Shown: positions 26,925-36,546 of the stretch, piece after piece | Position numbering within the stretch: position 1 is the first letter of the stretch | Layout of the letters: every line of letters starts with the position of its first letter | Position numbers and translations under genes: made by a program | Notes under the pieces: model-generated | Databases searched by the model: none | The model's input: the letters and a program-made list of their open reading frames with translations, nothing else | What the model was told of the DNA's origin: nothing | Assembly: GCF_022829545.1 (NCBI RefSeq) | Contig: NZ_JAKSYM010000321.1 | Span: forward strand, 124,001 to 188,000 | Length of the DNA stretch: 64,000 bases | Reading direction: 5' to 3' | From: Methylobacterium sp. J-030 | GTDB taxonomy: Bacteria > Pseudomonadota > Alphaproteobacteria > Rhizobiales > Beijerinckiaceae

Positions 26925-27647
26925 TCAGCGCTGGCCGGGGATGGCGACCGCCTTCTCCAGGAAGGTCGCCGCCGTGACGACCACGAGGTTGACGATCACG
27001 TAGAGGATCGTGGCCGCCGTGAACGCCTCGAAGACCTGGAAGGAGAATTCCTGCATCGAACGCGCCCGGGCGGTCAGCTCCAGGAGGCCGATGGTCAGCG
27101 CCACAGACGTATTCTTCAGGTTGTTGAGGAATTCCGAGGTCATCGGCGGCAGGATGATCCGGTAGGCGTTCGGCAGCAGGACGTAGCGGTAGGTCTGGTA
27201 GGTGGTGAAGCCCATCGCGGTGCCGGCCATGCGCTGGCCCCGGGGCAGCGACTGGATGCCGGCGCGGACCTGCTCGGCCACGCGCGAGGCGGTGAAGAAG
27301 CCGAGGCACACCACCGCCGTGTAGAACGGCGCGTCCGGCATCTGCTTGATCGCGTCGCCGAGCCGGGTCGGAACCAGCTCCGGCAGCACGAAGTACCAGA
27401 GGAACATCTGCACCAGCAGCGGCACGTTGCGGAAGATCTCGACGTAGGTCGTGCCGATCGCATTGGCGGTCTTCGACGGCAGGGTGCGCAGCACGCCGAT
27501 CAGCGATCCGAGGAAGAACGCGATGACCCAGGCGCAGAGCGCGGTGGCGATCGTCCACATGAGCCCGGAGAGCAGCATGTCGAGATACGTACCGTTGCCC
27601 TCCGGCGAGGCGTCGAAGAAGATCCGCCAGTTCCAGTTGTAGTTCAT
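26925..27647 (-). CDS. gltJ: amino-acid ABC transporter permease GltJ
   Basis: The second permease of the same importer. 240 residues starting MNYNWNWRIFF, as in E. coli GltJ. It has YVEIFRNVPLLVQMFLWYFVLPEL and the EAA-like loop GTAMGFTTYQTYRYVLLPNAYR. It is separated from gltI by 272 bases that hold palindromic repeat copy B. Confidence 0.93.
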   Translation of the reverse strand: MNYNWNWRIFFDASPEGNGTYLDMLLSGLMWTIATALCAWVIAFFLGSLIGVLRTLPSKTANAIGTTYVEIFRNVPLLVQMFLWYFVLPELVPTRLGDAIKQMPDAPFYTAVVCLGFFTASRVAEQVRAGIQSLPRGQRMAGTAMGFTTYQTYRYVLLPNAYRIILPPMTSEFLNNLKNTSVALTIGLLELTARARSMQEFSFQVFEAFTAATILYVIVNLVVVTAATFLEKAVAIPGQR

Positions 27648-27696
27648 CGCGCTGCTTCTGAGAGAGATGCTGCTGGCTCGGCCTGTCCCACCCTCA

Positions 27697-27811
27697 CCCT
27701 CATCCTGAGGTATCCGCGAAGCGGGCCTCGAAAGAGGGCTCCAGAAGGCGCTGCGATCCCTGGAGGGCTCCTTCGAGGCCTCCGCTGCGCTTCGGCACCT
27801 CAGGATGAGGG
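27697..27811 (-). repeat. dispersed palindromic repeat, copy B (gltI-gltJ gap)
   Basis: About 115 bases, bounded by CCCTCATCCTGAGG and CCTCAGGATGAGGG. Here the left arm is type 2 (ATCCGCGAAGCGGGCCTCG) and the right arm is type 1 (GGCCTCCGCTGCGCTTCGG), the reverse of copy A. It lies between the binding protein and permease genes. A stable RNA structure at this place could raise the relative amount of binding protein. Confidence 0.9.
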
Positions 27812-27919
27812 TGAGGGTAGGAAAGCCGCAAACTCCGGGACCGGACGTTCAAACGGGTTATTCAACATCGCGACGCACCGCAGGCCCTTGCCCGCGGTGC
27901 GCCTCATCGTGAACCGTCC

Positions 27920-28843
27920 TCAGTAGGCAGCCGGATCGGGGCTGGCGATCGGGTTGGTGAACTGCTTCTTCATCTCCGCGCTCATCGGCAGGTTGAGGTT
28001 GATGTTGCGCGGCGGGATGGCTTGCGTGAACCACTTATCGTAGAGCGCCTTGCCCTCGGGGCTCGTGTAGAGCTTGGCGGTGGCATCGTCCGCGACCTTC
28101 TTGAACTCCACGTCGTCCTTGCGCAGCATGATGCCGTAGGGCTCGGGCTTCGACAGGGCTTCGGTGGAGATCTCGTAGGCCGAGGGATCCTTCGAGGAGG
28201 CGGCGAGCGAGGCAAGCAGCACGTCGTCCATCACGAAGGCGGCGGCGCGCCCGGTCTCGACCATCAGGAACGCCTCGGCGTGGTCCTTGGCGGGGAGGAT
28301 CGTTAGGCCGAGCTTGCGCTCCGTGTTGGCCTCGTTGATCTGCCGGATGTTCGTGGTGCCCGAGGTCGACACGACGGTCTTGCCCTTCAGGTCATCGATC
28401 GTGTGCAGGTTCGCCGACTTCTTCGAGACGAAGCGGGTCGCGGTCAGGAAGTGCGAGTTGGTGAACCACACCTGCTTCTCGCGGTCGGCGTTGTTGGTGG
28501 TCGAACCGCATTCGAGGTCGATCGTGCCGTTCGCCATCAGCGGGATGCGGGTGGCGGAGGTGACCGGGTTCAGCTTCACCTGGAGGTTCGGGAGGTTGAG
28601 CTTGGCCTTCACGGCGTCGGCGATCTTGTAGCAGATGTCCATCGCGTAACCGATCGGCTTCTCGTCGCCGCCGAGATACGAGAAGGGCACGGAGGCATCG
28701 CGGTAGCCGATGACGATGGCGTTGGTGTCCTTCACCTTCTTGAGGGTGCCGGTCAGCTCCTGCGCCCGGAGGCTCATGGGGGCGAGGGCGAGGGTCAGAC
28801 CCAGCGCCGCGGCAACGCCGCGGCGAGCGATATCAGACTGCAT
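27920..28843 (-). CDS. gltI: glutamate/aspartate ABC transporter periplasmic binding protein
   Basis: Catches polar amino acids in the periplasm and delivers them to GltJK. The signal peptide (GVAAALGLTLALAPMSLRAQE) is followed by LTGTLKKVKDTNAIVIGYRDASVPFSY, the family start, and DLECGSTTNNADREKQV, a typical ligand-binding region. 307 residues. First gene of the operon; transcription reads left. A close paralogue without permeases lies at 36547-37455. Confidence 0.93.
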   Translation of the reverse strand: MQSDIARRGVAAALGLTLALAPMSLRAQELTGTLKKVKDTNAIVIGYRDASVPFSYLGGDEKPIGYAMDICYKIADAVKAKLNLPNLQVKLNPVTSATRIPLMANGTIDLECGSTTNNADREKQVWFTNSHFLTATRFVSKKSANLHTIDDLKGKTVVSTSGTTNIRQINEANTERKLGLTILPAKDHAEAFLMVETGRAAAFVMDDVLLASLAASSKDPSAYEISTEALSKPEPYGIMLRKDDVEFKKVADDATAKLYTSPEGKALYDKWFTQAIPPRNINLNLPMSAEMKKQFTNPIASPDPAAY

Positions 28844-29233
28844 CGGTACGGAACTCCTGAATCGGGCCGAACGGCGTCGGCTGGCGGCTGGGCCTGCGGG
28901 CCCGCCCGCTCGGGCGACGCCATTGCAATGATGGTGCCGGGAGACTGGTCAAGAGGCCGCGCGCGAACGCGGCTGAATACGGACAGGGCGCGGCCAAGCT
29001 CATGTGGATACGCGCGGACGCGATCCCTGCCGTCCCCATGGCCGTCTCCCAGGCGCCGAGCCGGCCTCCCGCTCGCGCCGGCGGCATCATGCACACTTCT
29101 TAGGCGTACGCACGGGGTCTGGAGGACGTATCCGCATACAGACGCACGAATTTACCGCGTCCCAAACGACGACGCCGCCCCGCAGGGTGATGCGGAGCGG
29201 CGCCGGACGGCGCGACGGGAAAGCCGGCGGACG
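28844..29233. other. intergenic region between gltI and the end of the liv operon
   Basis: 390 bases without a supported gene. It should contain the promoter of gltI (minus strand) on its left part and the 3' end of livK on its right. A weak hairpin (GCCGC/CCGCA arms, 29173-29200) could help end the liv transcript, but no T-run is seen. Confidence 0.5.
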
Positions 29234-30355
29234 TTACTTCGTCAGCTCGTTGCCGGTGTAATCGATCTTGCCATCCGCACCCTTCTTCCACTCGTACATG
29301 ACGTAGTCGGGCCGGGTGATGTCGCCCTTCTTGTCGTAGGCGATCGGGCCGACCACGGTGTCCACCGGCTTGCCCTGGTGCAGCCAGTCGGCGAGCTTCT
29401 TGCCGTCGCTGGAGTTGGTCTCGGCCATGGCCTTGGCCAGCACCTGAACGGCCGCGTAGGAGTAGAGGGTGTAGCCCTCGGGGTCGATGTTCTTCGCCTT
29501 GAAGGCCGCGAGCGCCGCCTTGGCGTTCGGGTTCTTGCGGGCGTCCGGCGGGAAGGTGGTTAGCGTGCCCTCGGCGGCCGGGCCGGCGATCGCCACGAGC
29601 TCGCGGTCGACCATGCCGTCGCCGCCCATCATCGGCGCCTTCAGGCCCTGGTCGCGCATCTGGCGCAGGATCAGCCCGGCCTCGGTGTAGTAGCCGCCGA
29701 AATAGACCACATCGACGTTGGCCGACTTCAGCTTGGACACGAGGGCGGAGTAGTCCTTCTCGCCGGGGTTGATGCCCTCGTACATCACGTCCTTGCCGCC
29801 CTTGGCCTTGAGCGCCTTCAGGGTCTCATCCGCGAGGCCCTTGCCGTAGGGGGTCTTGTCGTGGACGAAGGCGATCTTCTTTCCCTTGAAGTGGTCGGCG
29901 AGGTAGGCGCCGGCCACCGCGCCCTGCTGGTCGTCGCGACCGCAGGTGCGGAAGGTGTTCCACATACCGCGCTCGGTGAACTTGACGTTCGTGGAGGCGG
30001 GGGTGACCTGGATGATGCCGGCGTCGAGATAGACGTCGGAGGCCGGGATCGAGACGCCGGAATTATAGTCGCCGACGACCATCTTCACGCCGTCGCTGGC
30101 GAACTTGTTGGCCACCGAGACGCCCTGCTTCGGATCGGACGCGTCGTCGCCGACCGTCACACTCAGCGTCGTGCCCTTGAGGGTACCGGCCTTGTTCAGG
30201 TCCTCCGCCGCCTGACTGGCGCCGTTCTTGAGCTGCGCGCCGATGGCGGCGCTGTTGCCGGTGATCGGCGCGGCGATGCCGAGCTTGACCTCGGCGGCCT
30301 GTGCCCCGGCCATCATGGCGCCGAGGGCGAGCCCGGCCAGCAGAATCGATCTCAT
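29234..30355 (-). CDS. livK: branched-chain amino-acid ABC transporter binding protein
   Basis: Periplasmic receptor of the Liv system. The signal peptide is LAGLALGAMMAGAQAAE; KLGIAAPITGNSAAIGAQLKNGA is the family start, and VTPASTNVKFTERG and VYFGGYYTEAGLILRQM are typical of LivJ/LivK. 373 residues. It is the last gene of the operon livH-livM-livG-livF-DUF6867-livK, 49 bases after DUF6867. In E. coli the binding proteins come first, so the order here is the alphaproteobacterial one. Confidence 0.93.
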   Translation of the reverse strand: MRSILLAGLALGAMMAGAQAAEVKLGIAAPITGNSAAIGAQLKNGASQAAEDLNKAGTLKGTTLSVTVGDDASDPKQGVSVANKFASDGVKMVVGDYNSGVSIPASDVYLDAGIIQVTPASTNVKFTERGMWNTFRTCGRDDQQGAVAGAYLADHFKGKKIAFVHDKTPYGKGLADETLKALKAKGGKDVMYEGINPGEKDYSALVSKLKSANVDVVYFGGYYTEAGLILRQMRDQGLKAPMMGGDGMVDRELVAIAGPAAEGTLTTFPPDARKNPNAKAALAAFKAKNIDPEGYTLYSYAAVQVLAKAMAETNSSDGKKLADWLHQGKPVDTVVGPIAYDKKGDITRPDYVMYEWKKGADGKIDYTGNELTK

Positions 30356-30404
30356 CGCGTACTTCCCCTTATCGTCAGGACCGCACGTGCGGATCCGGCC
30401 GCAC

Positions 30405-30782
30405 TCATCGGACCCCGCCCGCTTCCGGCGCCCGTTCGCGCCACGTCAGCGGGGAGGTCTTCTCGTAGAGCCAGCGGTACTGGCTCGTCATCTGGCGCGT
30501 CCGCGTGTAGCGGAATCCCGCCGCGCCGATGATCATGACCACGACGGCGTCGACCGCATAGTAGTGCAGCGACAGCAGCGTGCCCGAAAACAGGGCGTAG
30601 TGGATGAAGCGCACGGCGGCCGCCACGAGGAGCAGCGCCAGGGCGCATTGCCAGAACGGCCGCCAGCCCCGGGCGACGCCGCGGGCTGCCATCCAGCCGG
30701 CCCAGCCGCCCATCACCACGGTGACGAGCAGGAACAGCCAGGCCGAGTCTTCCTCGAAGAGCAGTCCCTGCAGCATGCTCAT
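30405..30782 (-). CDS. DUF6867-family membrane protein of the liv operon
   Basis: 125 residues with about three membrane segments (about 15-35, 45-60, 72-90). The pattern QMTSQYRWLYEKTSPLTWRER near the C-terminus is what I recall from the DUF6867 family, found inside liv operons of Hyphomicrobiales. It overlaps livF by 4 bases (ATGA), so it is tied to the transporter, but its role is unknown. Confidence 0.75.
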   Translation of the reverse strand: MSMLQGLLFEEDSAWLFLLVTVVMGGWAGWMAARGVARGWRPFWQCALALLLVAAAVRFIHYALFSGTLLSLHYYAVDAVVVMIIGAAGFRYTRTRQMTSQYRWLYEKTSPLTWRERAPEAGGVR

Positions 30783-31576
30783 GCGCCGACCGGGCCGGCA
30801 TGGCCCCCCTCCAGATAGGCGGCCTGGACGTTCGGATCGTCGAGCAGCGCGCGCCCGGTACCGCTCATCGTGACGCGGCCGTTGACCAGCACGTAGCCGC
30901 GATGGGCGAGCTTCAGGGCGTGATAGGCGTTCTGTTCCACGAGGAAGATCGTCATGCCCTCGGTCCGGTTCAGCACCCGGATCGCGTCGAAGATGCCCTT
31001 CACCACCAATGGGGCGAGGCCGAGCGACGGCTCATCGAGCAGCAGCAGGCGCGGGCGGCTCATCAGCGCCCGGGCGATCGCCAGCATCTGCTGCTCGCCC
31101 CCCGACATGGTGCCAGCGCGCTGGTTCAGGCGCTCCTTCACCCGCGGGAACAGGACGCAGACCTTCTCCAGATCCTCGGCGAAGAAGCGCCCATCGTGGA
31201 GCGCCGCGCCCATCTGGAGATTCTCGTAGACGCTCATCCGCGGGAAGACCCGGCGGCCCTCCGGCGATTGGGCGATGCCCAGCCGGGCGATGGCATGGGT
31301 CGGCAGGCGGGTGATGTCGCGCCCGTCATAGGTGATCGTTCCGGAGCGCGCCTGGGGGCTGCCGAAGATCGTCATCATCAGGGTCGACTTGCCGGCGCCG
31401 TTGGCCCCAATCAGCGTGACGATCTCGCCCTCGGCCACGTCGAGATCGACGCCCCGCAGGGCGGCGACGCTGCCGTAAAAGGTCGAGACGTCACGCACCG
31501 TCAGCAGCGGCGGCTTGCGACCCGCCTGGATCGCCCGCGTCTCCTCGACCAGGACGTTGATGCCGGCGACGCTCAC
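30779..31576 (-). CDS. livF: branched-chain amino-acid ABC transporter ATPase LivF
   Basis: ATPase with Walker A GANGAGKSTLMM, signature MSGGEQQMLAIARALM and Walker B LLLLDEPSLGLAPLV, which is typical of LivF. 265 residues, slightly longer than usual because of an N-terminal extension before LTVRDVSTFYG. GTG start overlapping the livG stop. Confidence 0.95.
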   Translation of the reverse strand: MSVAGINVLVEETRAIQAGRKPPLLTVRDVSTFYGSVAALRGVDLDVAEGEIVTLIGANGAGKSTLMMTIFGSPQARSGTITYDGRDITRLPTHAIARLGIAQSPEGRRVFPRMSVYENLQMGAALHDGRFFAEDLEKVCVLFPRVKERLNQRAGTMSGGEQQMLAIARALMSRPRLLLLDEPSLGLAPLVVKGIFDAIRVLNRTEGMTIFLVEQNAYHALKLAHRGYVLVNGRVTMSGTGRALLDDPNVQAAYLEGGHAGPVGA

Positions 31577-32466
31577 GCGGGGGCTCCCGTATGCACATCG
31601 CCGCCGTGCGGCACGCTGATCCCGACTTCGGCCTCCACGGCCTCCACCTCCTCGTCCTCGACCCCGAGATAGGCGGCGATCACCTTCGGATCGCTGCGGA
31701 CCTCGGCCGGCGTACCGTCCGCGATCTTCTGGCCGTAATCGAGCACCACCACGTGGTCGGAGATCTCCATCACCACCGACATGTCGTGCTCGATCAGCAG
31801 CACCGAGGTGTCGTGTTCATCGCGGATGTGGCGCAGCAGGACGTTAAGCTCCGCCGATTCCCGCGGGTTGAGGCCGGCCGCCGGCTCGTCGAGGCAGAGC
31901 AGCACCGGATCGGTGCACATCGCCCGGGCGATCTCCAGGCGACGCTGCGCCCCGTAGGGCAGGGCGCCGGCCGGATCGTCGGCCCGCTTCATCAGGTCGA
32001 TGCGCGTCAGCCACGCCTTGGCGCGCTCGATCGCCGCCTCCTGCGCATCGCGAAAGCCCTTGAGGCCGAGGAGACCGAGGATCGTGTAGCCGGAGGCGCG
32101 CATCAGCGGCTTGTGCTGGGCGACCAGCAGGTTCTCCAGCACCGTCATGCCCTGGAACAGGCGGATGTTCTGGAAGGTGCGCGCCACCCGGGCGGTGCGG
32201 TTCACCTCGTGGTTCGGCAGCCGCTCCAACAGATGCGTTGCGCCGTCCGCGTGGGCCAGGGTGAGCATGCCCTCGGTCGGCTTGTAGAAGCCGGTGATGC
32301 AGTTGAACACCGTGGTCTTGCCGGCCCCGTTCGGGCCGATCAGCGCGGTGATGTCGCCGCGCCGTGCCACGAAGGACAGGTCGGAGACTGCGACGAGCCC
32401 GCCGAACCGCATGGTCAGATGCTCGACGGCGAGCACGGGCGCCTGATTGTCGGAATGCGCCGCCAT
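31573..32466 (-). CDS. livG: branched-chain amino-acid ABC transporter ATPase LivG
   Basis: Walker A is [20 protein letters not shown], and the LivG-specific block [21 protein letters not shown] follows. The region of the signature motif reads [15 protein letters not shown] and Walker [15 protein letters not shown]. 297 residues. Overlaps livM by ATGA and livF by GTGA, so all genes of the operon are translationally coupled. Confidence 0.95.
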   Translation of the reverse strand: MAAHSDNQAPVLAVEHLTMRFGGLVAVSDLSFVARRGDITALIGPNGAGKTTVFNCITGFYKPTEGMLTLAHADGATHLLERLPNHEVNRTARVARTFQNIRLFQGMTVLENLLVAQHKPLMRASGYTILGLLGLKGFRDAQEAAIERAKAWLTRIDLMKRADDPAGALPYGAQRRLEIARAMCTDPVLLCLDEPAAGLNPRESAELNVLLRHIRDEHDTSVLLIEHDMSVVMEISDHVVVLDYGQKIADGTPAEVRSDPKVIAAYLGVEDEEVEAVEAEVGISVPHGGDVHTGAPA

Positions 32467-33860
32467 CAGCCGTGCCCCTCGCTGACATGGGCGCCCGAGA
32501 CGGCCCGGCGCTCGCCGAGCGAGACCGAGGGCAGGCGCACCGAGATCAGCCCGCGGGGCCGCCAGACCATCATGGCCACCATGGCGAGCCCGAACAGCAG
32601 CAGGCGGTACTCGTTGGGGTCGAAACCCTCGCCGAAGACGGCCTTCAGGAAGCCGAGGTTGCGCAGCATCTCCGGGCCGCCGACCATTGCCACCGCGGCG
32701 ATGGCGACGCCGACCTGGCTGCCCATGCCGCCCAGCACGACGATCGCCAGGATGATGGCGCTCTCCAGGAAGTTGAAGCTCTCCGGGCTGATGAAACCCT
32801 GGCGCACGGCGAAGAACGACCCGGCAAAGCCGCCGAAGGCCGCGCCCAGGGCAAAGGCGGTCAGCTTCGTCGTCGTCGTGTTGATGCCGAGCGATCGGCA
32901 GGCGATCTCGTCCTCGCGCAGGGCCTCCCAGGCCCGGCCGATCGGCAGGCGGCGCAGGCGCAGGGTCACGAAATTGGTGATCAGCGCGAGCCCGAGGATC
33001 ACGTAATAGAGGAAAACCAGCCGGTGCATCGAATCGTACGGGATGCCGAAGGTCGCAGCGAACCCGTCATCGCCCGCCGTGAACGGGATCCCGAAGAAGG
33101 TCGCCCGCGGGATCGACGAGATACCCGCGCCACCCCCGGTCACGTCGGTCCAGTTGATCAGCACGAGGCGGATGATCTCGCCGAAGGCCAGCGTCACGAT
33201 GGCGAGATAGTCGCCCCGCAGGCGCAGCACCGGAAAGCCCAGGATCATGCCCCACAGGCCGGCGAACAGGCCGGCGAGCGGCAGGCAGACCCAGAAGGAC
33301 AGGCCGAAGGTGGTCGACAGCAGGGCGTAGGAATAGGCGCCGACGGCGTAGAAGGCGACGTAGCCGAGATCGAGCAGCCCCGCGAGGCCGACCACGATGT
33401 TCAGGCCCCAGCCGAGCATCACGTAGGTCAGGATCAGGATGCCGAGGTCGATCCAGTAGCGGGCCGAGGACAGGCCGCCGGTGGCGAGCGCCGCGATCAT
33501 CGGCAGGGTCAACGCGACGACGATGAAGAGGTAGAGCCCGACCTTCGAGGTCTTCTGGCCGGCGTCCGGCTCGCCGTGGACCGCCTCGGTGGCCTGGGCA
33601 GGCGCGGGGGTGAGCGCCCGCCGCGCGTCCCGGCGCAGCAGCACGAGCCGTTGGATCAGGCGAGCGACGAAGATCGCCGCGCAGAGCGAGGCCACCAGCC
33701 CCCAGCGCGGCACGAGCACCAGCTCGGTCCCGGGCCCGGGATCGGTGCGGTAGGCGATGATCGGCACGCACAGGCCGAAGGCGACCAGTGCGTAGAGGGC
33801 GGCGTCGCGCAGGATGCCGGCCATCGCGGAGCCGGGGAGCGCGTCCTGGGAGGCGGCCAT
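32466..33860 (-). CDS. livM: branched-chain amino-acid ABC transporter permease LivM
   Basis: 464-residue permease, longer than the ~430 of E. coli because of an extended N-terminal part with two membrane segments and a charged loop. The conserved core is [28 protein letters not shown], and [20 protein letters not shown] is the coupling loop to the ATPases. ATG at 33860, overlapping the livH stop. Confidence 0.93.
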   Translation of the reverse strand: MAASQDALPGSAMAGILRDAALYALVAFGLCVPIIAYRTDPGPGTELVLVPRWGLVASLCAAIFVARLIQRLVLLRRDARRALTPAPAQATEAVHGEPDAGQKTSKVGLYLFIVVALTLPMIAALATGGLSSARYWIDLGILILTYVMLGWGLNIVVGLAGLLDLGYVAFYAVGAYSYALLSTTFGLSFWVCLPLAGLFAGLWGMILGFPVLRLRGDYLAIVTLAFGEIIRLVLINWTDVTGGGAGISSIPRATFFGIPFTAGDDGFAATFGIPYDSMHRLVFLYYVILGLALITNFVTLRLRRLPIGRAWEALREDEIACRSLGINTTTTKLTAFALGAAFGGFAGSFFAVRQGFISPESFNFLESAIILAIVVLGGMGSQVGVAIAAVAMVGGPEMLRNLGFLKAVFGEGFDPNEYRLLLFGLAMVAMMVWRPRGLISVRLPSVSLGERRAVSGAHVSEGHG

Positions 33861-34777
33861 CAGACTTTCTCGACCTCGGGCCGGCCCAGGATACCCGAAG
33901 GCATGAAGATCAGCACGATCGCCAGGATCGAGAAGGCGGCGACGTCCTTGTACTCGATGGAGAAGTAGGCGGACCAGAACGTCTCGATCAGCCCGATGAT
34001 CAGGCCGCCAAGCACCGCGCCCGGCAGGGAGCCGATGCCGCCCAGCACCGCCGCCGTGAACGCCTTCACGCCGGGCACGAACCCGTCCGAGAACGACACC
34101 ACGCCGTAATACATCAGGTAGAGGACGCCCGCGACCGCCGCCAGCGCGGCGCCGAGCACGAAGGTCAGCGAGATCGTGCGATCGACGTCGATCCCGAGGA
34201 GCGCCGCCATCTTGCGGTCCTGCTCGCAGGCGCGTTGCGCCCGTCCGAAGGGCGTGCGCTGTACGAGATACCAGAAGCCGGTGAGCAGCACGGCGGTCAC
34301 CACCATGATCAGCACCTGTTTCCAGGCGAGGAACACCGCGTAGCCGTCGCGCTCGAACAGGGTGATGCCACCCGAGAACATCGGCGGGGTCGGCTTGTTG
34401 CGCGCACCCTGCACCACCTGCACGAAGTTCGACAGGAAGATCGAGACGCCGATCGCCGAGATCAGGGGCGCCAGCCGGAACGAACCGCGCAGCGGCCGGT
34501 AGGCCACGCGCTCGATCGCCCAGCCCCACAGGGCGGTGAGCACCATGGCCACCACCAGCACCACGAGGAAGGCCAGCGCGATGGAGCTGATTCCGAGCCA
34601 GACCGTCAGCAGTAGGAACGTGATCAGTGCAATGAAGCAGGAAACCATGAAGACATCGCCGTGGGCGAAGTTCACCATCCCGATGATGCCGAACACCATC
34701 GTGTAGCCGATGGCGATCAGGCCGTAGATCGAGCCGAGCGTCAGCCCGTTGATCAACTGCTGTACGAAGACGTCCAT
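33860..34777 (-). CDS. livH: branched-chain amino-acid ABC transporter permease LivH
   Basis: 305-residue permease; first gene of the operon. The start [41 protein letters not shown] is the typical LivH N-terminus, so the ATG at 34777 is preferred over one 13 codons earlier. The coupling loop is [25 protein letters not shown]. The promoter should lie in the 240-base gap to the divergent symporter gene. Confidence 0.95.
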   Translation of the reverse strand: MDVFVQQLINGLTLGSIYGLIAIGYTMVFGIIGMVNFAHGDVFMVSCFIALITFLLLTVWLGISSIALAFLVVLVVAMVLTALWGWAIERVAYRPLRGSFRLAPLISAIGVSIFLSNFVQVVQGARNKPTPPMFSGGITLFERDGYAVFLAWKQVLIMVVTAVLLTGFWYLVQRTPFGRAQRACEQDRKMAALLGIDVDRTISLTFVLGAALAAVAGVLYLMYYGVVSFSDGFVPGVKAFTAAVLGGIGSLPGAVLGGLIIGLIETFWSAYFSIEYKDVAAFSILAIVLIFMPSGILGRPEVEKV

Positions 34778-35017
34778 GAGCTCCCGCGCGTTGGTTTCTT
34801 GTGCCCCCCGCGCCACGCGCAGGCAGATTGTCGCCGCAAGTCTCGTACCGCAAGCGTGGCCGTTCGGCCACTGGTTTCATCTCCGCCCAAGCGTCGCCTG
34901 AAAACAGTCGACTATCACAGTAACAGCCCCTGGCGGGCTTGCGTATGGCGTAGTTCGTGCTTCACGTTCACGCGCTATAAGGCTCGATCATCCGGGCCAG
35001 AGTGGGGAGTAGTGCCG

Positions 35018-36298
35018 ATGACCGGTTCGCGGCTCACGACCATGATCTTCATCGGCATGCTCCTCGGGATCGCGGTGGGCTATGCCTGCAGCATCACGTG
35101 GCCCGATCCACAGACCGCCAAGGAGATCGCCGGCTACATCGCGCTGGTCTCCGACGTCTTCCTGCGGCTGATCAAGATGATCATCGCCCCGCTCGTTTTT
35201 TCGACACTCGTGGTGGGCATTGCTCATCTTGGCGACACCGCCGCAGTCGGTCGGGTCGGCGGCAAGGCCCTACTGTGGTTCGTCGGCGCCTCGTTCTGCT
35301 CGCTGATGCTGGGCCTCATCATGGTCAACCTGATGCAGCCCGGCCATAACCTGAACCTGCCGCTGCCCGATGTCGGCGCCGGCACGGGCCTCAAGGCGGC
35401 CTCGCTCTCGCTCAAGGAATTCGTCACCCACCTCGTGCCCAAGAGCGCCGTCGAGGCGATGGCCAACAACGAGATCCTGCAGATCGTCGTGTTCTCGATC
35501 TTCTTCGGCGTCGCCCTCGCGGCGCTCGGCGAAAAGGGCCACCTGCTCACGAAGGGCATCGAGGGTCTGGCCGACGTCATGCTGAAGGTGACGGGCTACG
35601 TGATGATGTTCGCCCCCGTGGCGGTGTTCGCGGCGATCGCGGCGACCATCACCACGCAGGGGATCGGCGTGCTTGTCACCTACGGCAAGTTCCTCGTCGA
35701 GTTCTACATCGGCCTCGGCGTGCTGTGGTCCCTGCTGATGGGGGTCGGCTTCCTAATGCTCGGGGGCGCGGGCATCATGCGCCTGTTCAACCTGATCAAG
35801 GAGCCGTTCGTGCTCGCCTTCTCGACCGCATCGAGCGAGGCGGCCTACCCGAAGATGCTGACGAACCTCGAGCAGTTCGGCGTGCCCAACCGCATCACCT
35901 CGTTCGTGCTGCCGATGGGCTACTCGTTCAACCTCGACGGCTCGATGATGTACTGCACCTTCGCGGTGATGTTCATCGCACAGGCCTACAACATCCCGCT
36001 GACCTGGGGGCAGCAGCTCACGATGCTGTTCCTGCTGATGGTGACCTCGAAGGGCATGGCGGGCGTGCCCCGGGCCTCGCTGGTGGTGATCTCGGCGACG
36101 CTGAGCCAGTTCAACATCCCGGAGGCCGGGCTGCTGCTGATCATCGGCATCGATCAGTTCCTCGACATGGGCCGCTCGGCCACCAACGTGCTCGGCAACA
36201 GCGTCGCCACCGTGGCGGTGGCCAAGTGGGAGGGGCAACTCACCGCCATCGACCAGAGGCTCGACCATGTCGGCACCGTACCCTCGCCGGCGGAGTAG
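35018..36298 (+). CDS. DAACS-family dicarboxylate/amino-acid:cation symporter
   Basis: 426-residue sodium- or proton-coupled symporter of the DctA/GltP type. Eight membrane segments and two hairpins are expected. The first hairpin tip is STASSEAAYPKML in place of the usual Ser-rich motif, and GYSFNLDGSMMY corresponds to NxDGxxxY, the cation/substrate site. DQFLDMGRSATNVLGNSVAT is typical near the end. Substrate probably glutamate, aspartate or C4-dicarboxylates. ATG with GGGGAG upstream; a GTG two codons earlier is possible. It is divergent from the liv operon. Confidence 0.9.
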   Translation: MTGSRLTTMIFIGMLLGIAVGYACSITWPDPQTAKEIAGYIALVSDVFLRLIKMIIAPLVFSTLVVGIAHLGDTAAVGRVGGKALLWFVGASFCSLMLGLIMVNLMQPGHNLNLPLPDVGAGTGLKAASLSLKEFVTHLVPKSAVEAMANNEILQIVVFSIFFGVALAALGEKGHLLTKGIEGLADVMLKVTGYVMMFAPVAVFAAIAATITTQGIGVLVTYGKFLVEFYIGLGVLWSLLMGVGFLMLGGAGIMRLFNLIKEPFVLAFSTASSEAAYPKMLTNLEQFGVPNRITSFVLPMGYSFNLDGSMMYCTFAVMFIAQAYNIPLTWGQQLTMLFLLMVTSKGMAGVPRASLVVISATLSQFNIPEAGLLLIIGIDQFLDMGRSATNVLGNSVATVAVAKWEGQLTAIDQRLDHVGTVPSPAE

Positions 36299-36363
36299 CG
36301 ATCAGGCAGGGTTCGGGGATCCGTGCACGCGGAAGCGCGCGGCGCGGAGCGGCCATCCTCCGC

Positions 36364-36470
36364 ACCCTCCTCGCCCTGCGGTGACCGCGCAGCGGGCCGC
36401 GAAGCAGGGCTGCAGGGATCACGGCGCCGGCTGGAGGGCTCCTTTACGCCGCGGCCCCTCGGGATGAGCG
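36364..36470. repeat. dispersed palindromic repeat, degenerate copy C
   Basis: A decayed relative of the repeat seen at 8362-8477. The middle (GATCACGGCGCCGGCTGGAG followed by GGCTCCTT) matches copy A closely; the ends are diverged (CCCTCCTCGCCC at left, CCTCGGGATGAGCGGG at right). It lies between the symporter and the orphan binding protein. Confidence 0.65.
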
Positions 36471-36546
36471 GGATGGATCGGAGTGCCCGGGCGCCGGGCG
36501 CTCTCGAATGCGGTGTCGCGATACGGTGCGCCTCGGAGGGCGGGTG

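Noticed and set aside
30405..30782. DUF6867 gene as a fragment of livM
   Set aside because: It has its own start, three membrane segments and no LivM motifs; livM is complete further upstream in the operon.
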